Shown: positions 13,531 through 27,469 of the stretch, one piece after another
How the letters are laid out: every line of letters begins with the position of its first letter
Position numbering within the stretch: the first letter of the stretch is position 1
Origin: Phylloscopus collybita
Taxonomy: Eukaryota > Chordata > Aves > Passeriformes > Phylloscopidae
Assembly (NCBI GenBank): GCA_027886175.1
Contig: JAJNNQ010000008.1
Span: 9,075,501-9,139,500 of the forward strand
Direction: 5' to 3'
Length of the DNA stretch: 64,000 nucleotides
Notes under the pieces: generated by a model
What the model was told of the DNA's origin: nothing
Database searches by the model: none
The model's input: only the letters and a program-made list of their open reading frames with translations
Program-made: the position numbers and the translations under genes

Positions 13531-13543
13531 ATGTTTACGGAGG
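13531..13543 (+). other. Candidate alternative first coding exon of ZNF423
   Basis: Just past the CpG island, ATGTTTACGGAGG is followed at once by GTAGGC, a fair donor. The 13 bp give four codons (MFTE) plus one base, so the donor is phase 1, exactly what exon A at 35441 needs. The product would begin MFTE-VEEGES. I do not recall this isoform. An alternative reading is that it is part of a 58-bp exon starting after CTTCTGTTTACAG at 13485. Chance is a serious competitor, since a phase match alone has odds of about one in three. Confidence 0.25.
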
Positions 13544-16229
13544 GTAGGCAAAGCGTTCCTGGAGATGGCTGATGTCCCTCTGTTGTGTTCCCAAGAATTT
13601 TGGTGCTTCTGTGTCTCTTGCTCTGGGATCGGTGGGGTAGGGGCCAGGAACGATGAAGTGGCACCTGCTGTTTGCTCTGGTTTTAGCTCTCAGCACAGGT
13701 AGTTGCAGTAGTGCTGATCTCAAGTTGCTGCTGACCCAGAGGTCCTGTAATCCCTAATAGCAGTAGGATTAGATTTTTGTCCAGCCAAGTCCTCTTTTCC
13801 TTTTGCTTTTTTTTTTTTTCTGCCTACTTTTGCAATACTTTATTGCCCCAGCTGACATAGATTCTGCCCTCTCCGTTGACCTTTGCCTGGGTACTCCAGC
13901 TCCTAGGAAAGACTTGCCCGTCTTTTGGGAGAAGCTTGTCAACCTGGCCCTCCCCCCTGTGCTGTCCAACCTGCCCCTTTGTCCTTTTTTGTGCACAGGA
14001 TTGATTTTTGTTGCTCTGAGCCTGTGCCTGCACCCTCTACTCTCATTAAGCACACAAAATCTCTCACTTCACTTTCTGGGTGCACTACTGATTTCTGTGG
14101 GGGTAATTTTAAGACTTTGGTTTGTACCCATCTGTCAGACTTTTCCTCTGACACTAAATGTGTGAAACTTGCTGAGTTCAACTGGCTGCTGCATAACACT
14201 TCTAGTGCTGAGCTTCCCATTGGTGTTTCAGAGAGGGATGGCACATGTGGATGCACTATGGGTTCTTAAAGCACCTGATTAAGTTCATCTTTACCAATGG
14301 AGAGAGACTGGCCAAACTACCCTTTGGTTGCTGCAGCATTGTGGTGGGTTCAGTAAGCAATGGGGTGGTACCAGTATAAAAACACTATGTTGTCCAATTC
14401 TGTAAAAATCCTTTATCTGCCATAAACTCCAAATATGCAGCTGCTGGTGTTAAACCAAAACTTTGCAAATCTCCTGTTGGGCTCTTGAGGATCAGTTCTT
14501 GTTTCTTGTTTTTTCCTTAGAGTCTGTAGGTGTGCATAATTATATGTATTTTTGAAAGCTCTAAGTATGCCTCATTTAAACTTCTGCAAGCATCTTTGTA
14601 AGTTCAATTAAATGACTACAGAAGAAAATTATCAAAAAATGAAACGAGGGAAATGTGCACTGACTCAGATGGGTCTTGCAAGCCAAGCAAAATGTTGTGT
14701 TAGCCCAACAAATGGGTTATTTAAGCAAAGTACTACCAAGACAAACATGGGAGAGTCAAGGCTAAGTGAGTTTTGAAGCAATACAGGATGTGACCCTCTC
14801 AAATTCTGTTATCAGGATTGCACAGGTTGAGAAGATGGGCCTGATTTTAAGGTCCACTTGAAAATGGCATTGGAAGGACCCTGATAAAAGCACTCTGAGC
14901 TGAATTTTTCAAGTACTCCCCCCAAAATTCAGTTTGGGGTCTGGACAACTGCACCGCTGGCTTCTTTTATTTACACAATTTACTTGCGTAGTGCCAAAGA
15001 AGTCAGTAACTGTGAGTTTGGTACAGCTCTAAAAGAGGGAGGATGTGATGTTGTACCCTGAAGAAGGCACAGGGGAGGGTGTTTTTCCCTCAGGTCACAC
15101 GTGTCCAGCTCTGGGGAGGAATCAGGCGTGAGTGGCTGTGCCCACCCCTGTGCCTTGCAGGGCTGTGCCCTTGTTCCCAGCACGGTGTGGAGCAGCATCC
15201 GGCCCTGGGCCGGGGGACAGGCTGCAGTGCCGAGCCAGCATCGGGCTTGTGGCAGCGCAGAGGGCTTCCGAGAGGAAAAGCACAGATGCACTCACGGGCT
15301 TAACACTGTAACTGCCTTTCAAGGAACTGATACTGCTGCACCGAATTCAATTCCCATTTAATTTCCATCAAAGTTAAAAGCAAAACTTGTAAGTAACTGG
15401 ATTGGGCCCAGTGTGCTCACAGTCCCTCTGCTGCTAATCAAAAGCAATACTCTGTTGCTAATTTGAGAAGATTTTTTTTTTTGAAGTAGCTTAAAACAAG
15501 AGGAAACTGTCACATCCTGAGTGATATCCTGTGTGCTACAGCAGTGTTCTTGCTGCTCAGTGATCAGAATTTCAGCCAAGGGAATGAAAGCCAATCCGTG
15601 TAAAAATTCATTTTCTTTGTGGAGATCTTGTACTATTGCACAAGGTATTTTCTGACAGCAAAATGCAAATCTAAAATCTATATCCAAGTGAACAAAAAGA
15701 TTAATTAAATTAGCTGACTGGAGGAAATTCAGAGGACACTGGGTTATTGATTTGCTTTTAGTAAATTCATTTTAATATGTGTGATTACATTTTTAATACT
15801 TGAAATTATCACAGTGTTTCACAGGGCAGTTAATTATTTCTCAAACTGTATATTTTCAAGACCACTAATTTGGTATCCAGTGCTGCCTGAGTGCTGATGT
15901 GCTGTCTGCCATCAAGTGTCCCCCACTCGCAGGGAGCTGCGGTGCACAGGCTGTCCAGTCCTGCCAGGCAGCTTTGAGGGCTGCTACTTTTGATTTACAT
16001 TTTTTGCTTGATGTTGTTACTGGAGGGTTTGGGTAAATATCTGTCCTGGGCAGCCCTGTTCCTGCCTGAGCAGTGGCAGGGAGCTCAACACTGAGTCACA
16101 GCAGGAGCTCCAAGCATTTTCTAGGGGATGGCAGCAGAATTCCTGCCTCCTGTACCACCCATGAGCTGGGTGATTGTGGGTTGGTTGTTTTTTTGTTGTT
16201 GTTGTTTTGTTTTTTGTTTTTGTTTTTGT

Positions 16230-16231
<2 letters not shown>

Positions 16232-16268
<37 letters not shown>
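16232..16268 (+). repeat. Poly(T) tract of 37 with TTG-rich lead
   Basis: 37 uninterrupted T follow an imperfect (TTG)n/TTTTTG stretch from about 16186. A gradient from mixed T/G to pure T is common in expanded simple repeats. I see no adjacent retroelement body. Confidence 0.95.
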
Positions 16269-16269
<1 letters not shown>

Positions 16270-18707
16270 GCAGCCATCTGCTGTGCCCAGCTTCCTTGGC
16301 TTGGGGAGATGAGACTGCTGATTCCCAAAGTGGCTGGGAGGTAAGAAAGTCAACGACTTGGTCCCCTGCTTGCCTGCAAGGGCGGTGGGGCTGGCAGGGT
16401 GGCTGGCCAGGTGGGCGCTGGTGGCACCTGGTGCCTTCTAGCTTTGTACACCACAGGGAGAAAATCTGCCCAGCACTCTCGTTTGCTCATTCTTTTGTGG
16501 TGTGAGTGGCCAAATGACAGAGAGGGAACAAATGGGAGTTTTGGGATCTTGGCAAAATGCACTGCAACCTACCAAAGGTGCCCTCCTTGCACACCCAGAG
16601 CCAGAGAGAGGCGAGTGGCTTGCACTGCTCCTGTCACACATTGCCTCTGGGTGCAAAGCACAGCAGACCTTGGGATTATCTCCCTGACACAAGTGAGCAC
16701 ATGCAACCAAAGGTGTCGATCCAAAAAAAAGCTGACCTAGCAGGTTTTAATGTGAGAGCAGGTACATTTCACCACTATTGTGTTTGAGCCCTTAGTTGTG
16801 CTCAGAGCTGCTGGGGCCCACTGTGCTGCTGGCTTGGGCTGTGACACTTCTGTTTGACCACAGGCCTTCGAGCAGTCTTCAGCATCTCTGAGTGAGCCCT
16901 GCCTGTGGAAGGAGAGGACACAGCTAAAATTAATTTGGCTCTGCCCACAGCATCAGGGGGTGATTTACTCCCATCTTTAGTATTTGAAGTCAAACTTAAT
17001 GAAGATAGATATGCTGACTCCTCTCCTTAGTTATTTCATTGGCTCTTCAGCCTGGGTCTATCTGTTAAGGCGTATATTTGCATTGCTACTGGAAAGTTTG
17101 CAGTATAGTTAATTTTTCTGTTTGATACTTGATATTAAACTGCCACGTAGCTTAAAACACCTAGAGAACACAAATCAATCTTTTAGAAATATGCTAAATA
17201 ACATTTTTTATTAAGATAAAAGGAGCATTAAAAGGGAAGAGGAAGGTGCTGCCCATGTTAATAATATAGATGTGGGTGAGTGTGTGTTAGCCCACAATAA
17301 ACAACACTGTGTATTAGCTGGGGTGCAGGCATGGGTAGGTTTGGGGAGTGCTAAGGATGTGGAGAGGGGAGGATGGTGAGCAGCCTGGCTGCCTGGTGGC
17401 TGTCCCCTGGCACCCCTGCCCATGCAGGCAGCGTCATACGGCTGCTCCTGCCCGGCACCACAGCACCAGGCTCTTCTTCCAGTAGTTTGATTTCAGCATA
17501 GCCAGGACTGCCTGCTGGGGAGCAGGGAAAGGGGATTTCTGTAAGGTCAGGGCTATTTGTTTGGGTACTTTGGTACTTTTTTACTTATTACTTATTCCTT
17601 TTGTCTACTGAGTTAAAAGTGTAAATGTTTAGCAATGATAGGGTGGGGAAACCACTTGAAACACTGTTGCAATTCTTGAAGGACAATATTTCTGAAGCCT
17701 TCAGCTGTTGAAGCAGGACAATGTAAGAAAATTCATCTGCCCCAGGTGACTATCCTGCCTTGCCTTCCCAGCTGTAAATCAGGGTGAAAATGATCCTTTG
17801 TCCATTTCAAAGTTCTGCCTAGCAGGACCAGTTGTGCATCTATAAACCATCTTATTGGAAAAGCTTACTGTAGCCAGGAAATGACTTTTAAGTTTTGAAA
17901 AGTATTTGTTGACAGTGTAAAACCTGATTGCTAAATAAAAAAAATTCTAAATAGATCCCCAAATCAGATGCCATCATTAGGAAAGAAGAAGAGGTTGCAG
18001 ATATGTACAAACATACATAAACACCTAGATGTATTTATGGTGTGAATCTGTGATACCTCCTAAACCAAACCCCAAACAAGTACATCATGTTACCAGATGC
18101 CTGGTTGGAGACACCACTGAGCTAATACGTATGAGAAAAATAATATTCTGGGTGGTTAGCACAAGAAATATCTATGTTTGGGATAGATTTAGCTGTTTTC
18201 TTAAGATACAGTGCAAATTATTGGTGAAAGCTTTGACAGCTAATAATGGTTCACCCTTCCATGCAGGCATATTCACTTTGGCTCTTGAACATCTGTCCTT
18301 TTCTCACCTCATGTTGGACACACAGACAAAGGCTGTGAGTGTTGTCCAGGAGTGATAATGTCCCGTGGGGGTGGGTAGAGGAAGGGATGCTGTGAAGAAT
18401 GTTTTTTCTCCTCAGGTTTGTGTGTTTAAACACAGATCACCAAGAGCTCTCTCCAAAAGTACAATTGTTCTCACTTGTGATTCTCCCCCATCACAGTGCA
18501 GCCACTGTGCTGTGGATAAGTGAGGCTGGGTGGTCAGAAAATGTATTTATAGCCAGTGTTTCCTATTCTTGTCCAATATGCAAATATTAGATTTAATTAA
18601 ATGACTAATAATTTTCATTCAGAGCTATCTATGCCTCCAGAAACAGAAGGCCTTCAGGATTAAGCTCTTGATAAAACATGAGTGATGGAGAGATTATTGT
18701 ATTGGGG

Positions 18708-18735
18708 TTTTATTTATTTATTTATTTATTTATTT
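18708..18735 (+). repeat. (TTTA)n microsatellite
   Basis: About seven tandem TTTA units ending in TTTG. Intronic. Confidence 0.95.
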
Positions 18736-21700
18736 GTTTTCTTTAGAAATTAATCTTAGACTGAGCAACTCTCAGCGTTGTGTTTTCTGCTTCCCCTGCT
18801 CACTGGGATCCCTGGGAAGGACCTGCTCCTGCAGAGGAGCTGTGTGTCCCCAGGTAGCAGAGATCAGCAGTGTCCTGTGGGGTGGTGGCAGTGCCAGCAC
18901 CCTCTGCTCCAGAGACCGCAAGGAGGGCAGCACCACCCCTGCCAAAGATGTGCTTCCTCCTCACGGGTGCTTAGGAGGAGCTGAAATTGGCCTAATGAGG
19001 GTGGACAACCAGGAACTGCTTCTGGGAAGCAGTGGGAGGATCCAGACTGATAAATGATTTCAACAGGATAAACACATCACCTTCTATCAGTCTCTTCTCA
19101 TTTGGGAGCAGGTCCATCTTTTCTTCCCTCAGTTAAGCTCAATTAGATGTAGAAAGACAAGATCCATCCTTCTCATCTTAAAAGTTGCAGAATAAAAATT
19201 AGGCAGCTAGGTAAGCTCTTATTTTTCCTGTCTGCCTTGTGGCATGTTTTCAGAAAATGTTCGTAATATATGTGTATAAGCTTCTTTCCAACTCACTGGT
19301 AAATGATTTTACTTTTCCAGCTCTCAGTTTTTATTGAATTTGAACTTTTGTTCTCATTTCAGTCTTTGAAAAGTGCAAAAGACTTTTCTGAAAACCATAT
19401 GCTTTCTGGTATTTGAAAGAAATTATTTCCAATCCCTATTAGGTTAAAAATAAAATAATCTGACTTACATATGTGAATCGGACTCCAAGGTTTAGGAAAA
19501 CATAGAGTGGCAGGAGGCAATGGCATAAATTGTTGGAGTCTAATTCCATGCTATGTATTTAATGTTAAATATTTTGTGAGCATGTGGATCCTATAGCTTG
19601 ATCAAAGCTGTACATTATACTCTGTGAATGAAGAGTTAGTGTTAATAGCTGGGGTAAAACATGTTTCTAGCTTTGCTTCTTTTCAACAGTCGAGTAAAAA
19701 TTCTCCTAATGTTTTATTACAGCAAGAGTTGTATGATATTTTTTCTTTCTTGTTAAATTTCTGTGCTGTTTCCGCCCTCTCCCCCAGTGGCAATGTTGAA
19801 TCTTGTTTTATAAGAGAAGGATCATTACATATAATCAAGTAATTTAAACAAACGATCTCTTAGCTCAAGGAGACATATACTGTAATATAAACTTGCTGAA
19901 ATGAAAAGCTGCTGTTCCAAACCATCACGCTGTATTTTTCAGTTATTAAAAGCTCTCTCATTTTGGTTTTGCAAACAGCCCCAGCTGCCAGAAGTTTGGG
20001 GCTTTTCACTGATCCTGACCTGTTGGCTGCTGCTTTGATGACAGCGCAACAGTGATGGAGGTATTAATCTGTCTTGTTCCCAGTTAAAGTATAAAGGATG
20101 TTAACTTGCTGTCTTTGAATAATGTGGTACTACAGCCCCAGCTGTTTCAGCACACTGCAGCTAATGACCCTCCAGAAGGTGCCATTGCCTACAAAGCCAG
20201 TTGTGGGTGCTTCTTTTCAGGTGGTACAGACACACGAGGCCTGTGGAAGCTGCACTGCTGCTGGAGCAAAAAAGGCTTTTTTGAAAGGTATCTCTTGAGT
20301 TATGGATTTGGAAACGTGGAAGGTTGGTTTCTTCACATGTACCTGTTGTTTGAGGGAGGAAAAAAAACAGTGTTTGACAAAAATGTAGCCAACTTCAGCC
20401 ATTCATTCCTGCACTTCTTCATGGGACTGACTGGTGGGACATCCAAAGTGTGGGGAAGGAAGGGTGAAGCTGGAAAGGGGATGCTGGGATTGAGCTGATG
20501 TACTTCCCTGCCAGCCCTAGAATTGCTTTCCAAATTCTCCTCTCCCCTCTTGGTCATTTCAGAGTGTGTTTCCCATTTCTAAGGGTACCCAGTAAACAGC
20601 TGGCCTGTACATCATTACCCTGCTCCCTCTTTTATGATCTTGTTACTTCCACATAAATAAGTGATGAGTCTGGTTAGAAGAGAAGGCTTCACTCCTAATT
20701 CCACTGATGCCAATAGCCCCAAACCAGACTTTTTAAAGCAGTCTCCAGGTTCAGCTGAATTGGGGTAAGTGTGGTTTTTTAGGATACTGATTTGTGATCT
20801 TGAACAACATTTATCATACATGCATAGATGTGGAAAATGTTTTTTAATCAAAAGTGCACTAACTTATTTAAAATGCAAGAGTGAGTGAATGTCTGTAGAT
20901 GATTATTTTAAGATCAGGAGATTTTTTTTTTTTATCAAGGTTTAAGGAATTAGAGCAAGTGTTAGCTCTCTGTCAGGTGTTCTGTGCCCTGAAAAGATGA
21001 ACAAAAATGTCCAGGTTCATTTCCTGCTTCAACAGGAGCTACTCACATGTCCTATTTTGGAAAGTTGGTTAGTAGTTCTCTTGCCAAAATACCAAATCCC
21101 AACTTTTAAGTAGGACTTAAGATGCTATATAATGTTAAATACCTCAAGCTTTCTAGTCTTTTATATATGTTGGAGTTGTTGGTGAGCAGGCATGGAGAAT
21201 GTGCTGTTGCTCTGAGCACTCAGAAAACAATATGCCCACCTTGGTGCCAGGCTGTCTGCTGAAGGGAGAAGTGTGCAAGTGCAATGTTGCTTATATTTGA
21301 AGTAAAATGTTCCAAGTTTATCTGAAAAGATGTTTTTGTCAAACACAGTCCATCCCCCTGAACTTGAATCCAGGCCATGACTTTAGTAGTCTGCAGGGAA
21401 ATGCAGGCTGAGGTGTGCTCAGGGCTGCCCAGAGGCAGTGCAGTGAGTTAAGCTGTGGCAAAGAGCTCACCAGCAAGGTCCCAGCACTAGCCAGTGCACA
21501 AGGCAGCCTCTGGCACGGGCACTGGGGGCTGATGCCAAAGGACTGCCATGGGAAGAGCTGGGGGTCAGGGGCATGGCCAAGCCTCCCCGAGTGTAAGAGA
21601 ACTGCAATGACTGTTGCATGCATTTAGAAGAAACTTTCTGTCTGCTGCTTCCCAGACAATCACAAAACCTCGCCTTAACCAAGAAGAATGATTGCACATT

Positions 21701-22091
21701 TTCAGACAGATTGCCTGCATGACGGAGGAGAAAGGACGTCTGCGCCTTTATCGATTACAGCGTTGGCTTTCTGATCAATAGAAAGTTTTCTATCCACTTG
21801 AGTGAGGCTCACCTTCAGAGCCCATCCTTGAAGGCAGTCAGCACTGACCCAGAGGGGTGGGTTCCCAGCACAGGCTGTGCCCGGAGCTGACAGAGGGGAT
21901 GGCGGCGGGCGGTCCCTCCCTGCCGCGGAGCTGCTGAGGCAGTTCGTTTGTCACAGAGGCTCAAAGGGCTCTCTGGACAGATGCAGGCAGGGCCAAAGCA
22001 GGACTGCACCATGAAACATGAGTAAGCATGGGCCAAGTACCAACACAGCTAACATTTACCATATGATTTCCCTAAGATTCTACCAGGAAAT

Positions 22092-22110
22092 AAAAAAAAA
22101 AAAAAAAAAA
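22092..22110 (+). repeat. Poly(A) tract of 19
   Basis: 19 uninterrupted A in otherwise ordinary intron, followed by TCCCC. No associated retroelement was recognised. Confidence 0.9.
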
Positions 22111-25100
22111 TCCCCAACAAAATGTTATGAAGATGGAAAAATAGAAGTGCAGGTAGGAAATACATTCAGCTGTCATAAGAATTTGTGCTTCATTGAGCCT
22201 TTGGCTATGGATGAATTTTGCCTGGGAAAAAAAACCCAAAACATTAGTTCAGCTAAGTGCCCCTGTTTGTCTTGACTGTAAATTAATTATCTCAGCCTTT
22301 TTCATAGTGCTTAGGTTGGAAGGAAGTTGTTTTAAAAGGTAGGTGTTTTTGTGCTGGTATTTTTTTTCTATTTCAATTTGGCTTTTATTTAGGGAAGTAG
22401 GGCTATTTTCATTCTTCTTTTAAGCCCCATTCATTTAGTCCACTGAAATTTAAATACAAAACTTTATGCAAGTTATATTTCTTAAGTAAACTTTTAAAAA
22501 CATATAGGCTAGAGCCATGTGTGGAAATCCCCACACCCTGTTTCCGAGGCTTAGCAGCACTTGTAGGAGACAGGACTTAGGGTTTTGGCAGTCTTCCTCA
22601 GGGCAGAAGACCAGAAATCAAAACAAGCAGATAAATATGACAAGGAAATGTTGCAGAACACAAAGCCCTGACAGGAACACTTGTAGTAGAGAAGCAGACA
22701 CAATAATACTGTTTGCCTCCAAGAAAAGATGTTTTGAGTTAATGTTATTCCTCACGGTCCCTGCCTGTAGGAGAGGGATTTTAGCAGCTCTGGAGGCAGA
22801 GGCTGAAAGGGCTGGTGGCCTTATGAAGGGGGATGAGGTGTTTGCTTGTGGCCTCTTTTTTTCTACAAGCGCATTGGGAATCACTGTCTCAGGCATCACA
22901 CTTATTCTTAAAATGGGCCTTTGCTTTTCATGTCACAGCTGCACATTTTGCTGGTTCATCCCCTCCTGGCTCCTCCAAAATCGTAAAAATAGTACTAATG
23001 AGACTACTCCAAAGTACTCACTTGACATGTGCCTTGCATTTCTGCATGGTGGCATTGTGGCAAGCATGTGGACAGGAGCAAACACGCATTGCCACAAGCA
23101 CGTGGGGACGTTTGCAGAAGGGACATGCAGTGGAAGCAGCTAAATCCCCCTCCATGGCTGGCTGGAGAACTCCATGGGCTCCTGGAGGAGAGGCTTGCTC
23201 AGGCTTGAGTTCAGTTTTGCTTTGGTTGCATCGTGCCTGAATATTCACTCTTGGTGGAGAGCAAGATAAGTACGTGTCCCTTCAGCATTTTATGAAACAA
23301 AGTAATGCAGATATCTATAAGTGAGACATGACATGAAGCGTACAGATAGTAAGTTTGGAATAGTTCTGGGAGTTAAGAATTTACATGTCTTTATTAATTA
23401 TTAGATGTTATTAGTGAGTGACTAAGGAACTGGGAAGCTCTAAGCGTTCTTTTGAAGTAGTGTACCCAAATTAGGCTAAATAAATAAATAAATCTAAAAA
23501 TGTTGGGGAATGTCTGCTCTAATGAATTTTCTAAATACACAAATCACACTTATTAAATCAGTGGATCTTTTAACTGTAAAAATATTATTACTGTTACACT
23601 AGGGAAATCCATTCAGAATTATAAAATATTTGGAAACTCTTTCTATGTTTCATTTCAGTGGATGGGTTGTACGTTTAATAGGAATAAAAAGAAAAAAGTA
23701 TGCTTTGGGATAAAGTTTTAAAAGCCAGCTTTCCCCCTTTCTTTGTGTGTGTGCCAGTTTTCAATAAGAACTGTGTTCTCCTTTTAGTGTTGTTTAAAAT
23801 AAGCTACACATATAACAAGATGTTGAAATTTCTTTATGGTATGTTAGCACTAAGGACAGGTTGTTAAGGGGTTATAAAAAATATTAGTTTCCACTTTATG
23901 GTGGTTGTGTTGGTTTTTCTGCAAATTAAATTTGATGCTACAAAGGGCTATATGTGATGCATACAACTTTCTCTCCCTCATTGTGATTTCTATCACCTTA
24001 ATGCAGCCAACAAAGCCTGTCTTTCTAGTAAAAGAATCCAGCTGGAGAATTCCCCTCAACCTGTGTAATAAAATTCTGCAGTAGAAAAGTGTGAGGCATC
24101 CACTCACATGAATCAAAAGGAGGAGGCAGGATTCTCCATGTATTAGTTTTGCTCCTGCTTTTATTTATCCTTTTATCGATATTTCACTTTACATTTTATA
24201 CCATTTGTGTGTTCCTTCATCAAAATAGGTTGTAAGCTCACATACAAATAAGAGAGGCTTTACTGTTAGTGTTTAAGAGGCAGTACAGGAGAATATATTG
24301 TTTTATTATTAAAATACAATTTATGAACCAGAAATGATGATAGATGCAAATTTATACTTTGCACATTTTTTTTTCTTAATAAGAATATGTATATTTCCAT
24401 CTGGGGAGAAAGCAGCATTAAAATGAGCGAGCCTGGGGAGTATTGCCACACAGACACACACACACACACACACGCTTGCATACACAAAAGAGCCACAGTG
24501 AGGGATTGCTGGAGACACAAACTCCTACCAATGCCTGGCAAAACCCAGCTCTCTCCAGGAGAGCTGGAGCTGGGCTGGCCAGGGCCTGAGCCCCTGTGAT
24601 GGCCTGGGACAGCAGCAGAGTGGGAGCACTGGCAGCCTGGGGTGCTCAGTGCTCCACAACTTGGCCTTTCTGAGGAGGGGGAAAGGGGGAAATAACGCCA
24701 CTCATCAGATGGGTTTTTTCAAGCCCTGTAGCTCTAATTAAAATGGCTGGTCAGGAAAAGCCTCTCTCTTCCTCTTTCTGTGCTACCTATGCTGCAAACA
24801 GTTCACTAGTGAAACAACTTCCAAGTTTGAAGGATTTGCAGTAAAAACTGGTGTATTTTTTTAGGCTGAGGTGTGGAAATCTGGTCAAAGACTTCTTTTC
24901 AGCTGTGATTAATAGCCCTGGGTGCTGAATGGGGTATTTGTGGAGGGGAGTGTGATGCTAGACAAAGTGTTTGGTACAGCAGCTCTGCTCCTGCTGGAGC
25001 TCACTGCAGCTGGGATGAGGGCTTTAGGCATAATGTAGTAAAACCTGCTTTGAAGAATTATGAAGTAAGAGACTAAAACTTGTGTAAGACTAGAGTTAGT

Positions 25101-27469
25101 TGTGTGCTTTACAATTTCATCAGTGTCCCTCAAGGTAGTTGCTTGCTATTTAAGTAATTTTCTGTTCTTTTTATCATATGTGCAAGTAAGAATTTTTCAT
25201 TGGTGTTAAACCCTCTACCTCAAACCTAAGTCTGAAAATTGGGGTTCCCTGCCATCTGGAGCTGCTCAGATGCTGTGAAATGGAAGATATTGCAGTGGCT
25301 TCTGTTGGGTCTGGATGAAGTCAATAGTGGAAAAAGAGCTGTGAGGTGGAACTAGATTTATGGTTATGATGAGATGAGCTGGAGAGCTGACATCAGCTCC
25401 TTGTCAAAGGTAAGGGAAAAGACTACTTGCTGTCCATGGCAGTAGGGTCTGAAGGGATGTGGCTCTTGGTCTGGCCACAGCAGGTGGGACAGTGTTGTTT
25501 TAGTGAGGGTTTTTTTACAGAACTGCATGTGGCTGGATGGATTTGACTGAGCAGAATATGGAAGGGTGATCCCCGTTACTAGCAATGGGGAGCAGCCTGC
25601 AGGTTGAGGCAGGGTGTACTCAGTCTGCTGGTGTACCTAAATCTCTGTGTGCTTTACCAGAACAAGAGGTAGTGTAAGGAGTTATGACCCCACTGCTCAT
25701 CTGCAGATCCTAGTTATCTACCTCCATCCTTCTTGGGTTTGGTTCCTGTTTCCATACATGGAAATTATTTTCAGAACATTCCCCTTTCTTTGTGTCATTA
25801 GCCTATGTTAGGTGTTAACCTTTCAGTATTCTCATTACAGGGCCAGCACAGGTAAATTTATTAGGTATCCTTCTTATAGAGAAATTTTATAGCCCTAATG
25901 TAAAAATAGTGCTCTTCCCTGTATTTCCCCTGCCTTTTTTTTTTCTTTTTTCTTCCCCAGAGAAGCAAAGTTTGCAATAAATCTGACTTGGTGAGGCCCT
26001 GCATTCTCTGTACAAAACCCAGTATTTGAATTTCGTGGTGCTTTGACTTGGTTTTGAAACTTCATTTCATTGCAGCCCTTTTGTTATATTCAGGAAACAG
26101 TCAAGGCCTTTCTGGCATCCCTTTGGCCTGTGCCATCCCCTCCAGCTGAACTCTGCCATGTGCACCTTGTTTCGGGTCCAATGTCTTCCAACACACAGCC
26201 CCATGTGTTTTGGGTGTACCTGAGATTTGTGTCTCTTCACTTGGTGTCTGTACTCAGAACTGTGTAGGGGGTAGCGGAGCCTTCACAATACGACTTCTAA
26301 ACCTGAAGTTTGGAGGAAGGTATAAGATATTGCAATTATTAGAGTAACATCTTTGTTATTGCACTTGCTGACCCATCTCTGGTCTGTTACTTGTATCATC
26401 ACCATCATCTTGTCTTTGGATAAACTCAGCCTGCTTTTGGCACTTCTAGCAGATCAAAGGATCACTTTTGACTCATGGATTTGAAGTTCTCCCATGAATT
26501 GAAGAGGTGTTAATCTTCCCTTTCTCTACTTTACTTACTTCGGTTTGGTAGGGTTTCAACACATAAATGTTTCTGTCATCCAGTTGCATTACAAATGGAA
26601 CAAGAATATTTAAACCCCTTGGTTGCTGAAGTAAAATCTGTGATTTTATGAGCAATATGGAGAATGCTGGATTCACCTATTTTGTTTCACCTGAGCTTTA
26701 AAGTGCCTGCTTACTCACAGTAGATTTATTTTTGAAAGAAGGTGCAGACACTATGGTGACAGTTGCCTTAGAAATGCATATAACAATGCAGAGAGGAGTG
26801 TGCCCACAGGCACAGGGGCTTGCTGTCCCCTGTCCACAGGAACTGGTCACCTTGTGCCCCATCTCCTTGTGTATCTACCTCCCTCACCACCCCTGCCTGC
26901 ATGTGCTGTGGGCTGGGGCTCAGCCCAACTGGGGCAGGGGAGGGCAGGGTTTCTGGTGCTCCCATCCATTTCCAGTGGAGCTCATGGCAGATGATGGGTC
27001 TGGAGGTGCAGGAGGTCTGTGCCAGGCAGGAATGGGCCATCAGCAGGATGAGTTGCTTGAGCTGGGTGGGGTGCACTCCACCAGTCTCATGGCCAGGCAG
27101 TCTCCAAGCAGAAGCAGCAGAAGAAACCTCTAAATTCCTGAACATTTCACAGATTAAATACCACGTATTGCAATTAAAAGAAAAAAAAAATCCACCCTAC
27201 CCTTTGGGGATTAACATAGATGACAAGGTATAAGAACCATCAGTGAGAGTATTGATCCCAAATGTATCATGGGGTGTCTGTAGTCCCAGTTTTAAGAACT
27301 ACAAGCTTAATGCATTGCATGTATAGGATGTTGATCTTGATGGCAACCTGAAACATTGACTGCATTTTATTACACCTAACCCTCGTATTTATTTACATAA
27401 TAGATTTGGATGGGAAATATCTGTCTCCAGTGAAGTATGTGAATTAGAAACACAAAAACTAAATACGAG
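22111..27469. other. Intron, nothing coding recognised
   Basis: Includes a 208-codon chance ORF at 22517-23143 with no family resemblance and no splice context, a short AAAT repeat near 23478 and the AC microsatellite. The sequence is otherwise unique. Confidence 0.7.
24452..24473 (+). repeat. (AC)n microsatellite
   Basis: About ten AC units after ACACAG, flanked by unique sequence. Intronic. Confidence 0.95.

Larger units (their letters stand above)
13544..22091. other. Intron with simple repeats only
   Basis: Contains a T13 run (13807-13819), the TTG/poly(T) tract and the TTTA microsatellite listed separately. The rest is unique, with GC-richer patches near 15.1-15.3 and 21.4-22.0 kb. No exon was recognised. 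Confidence 0.7.

Noticed and set aside
12826..13572. 248-codon plus-strand ORF across the CpG island
   Set aside because: Same GC effect. It matters only because its frame runs into the candidate MFTE start at 13531, so an N-terminal extension cannot be excluded, but nothing supports one.
22517..23143. 208-codon plus-strand ORF
   Set aside because: No recognised domain, no promoter or splice context, Cys/Ser-rich chance composition, and another frame in the same place is open too.
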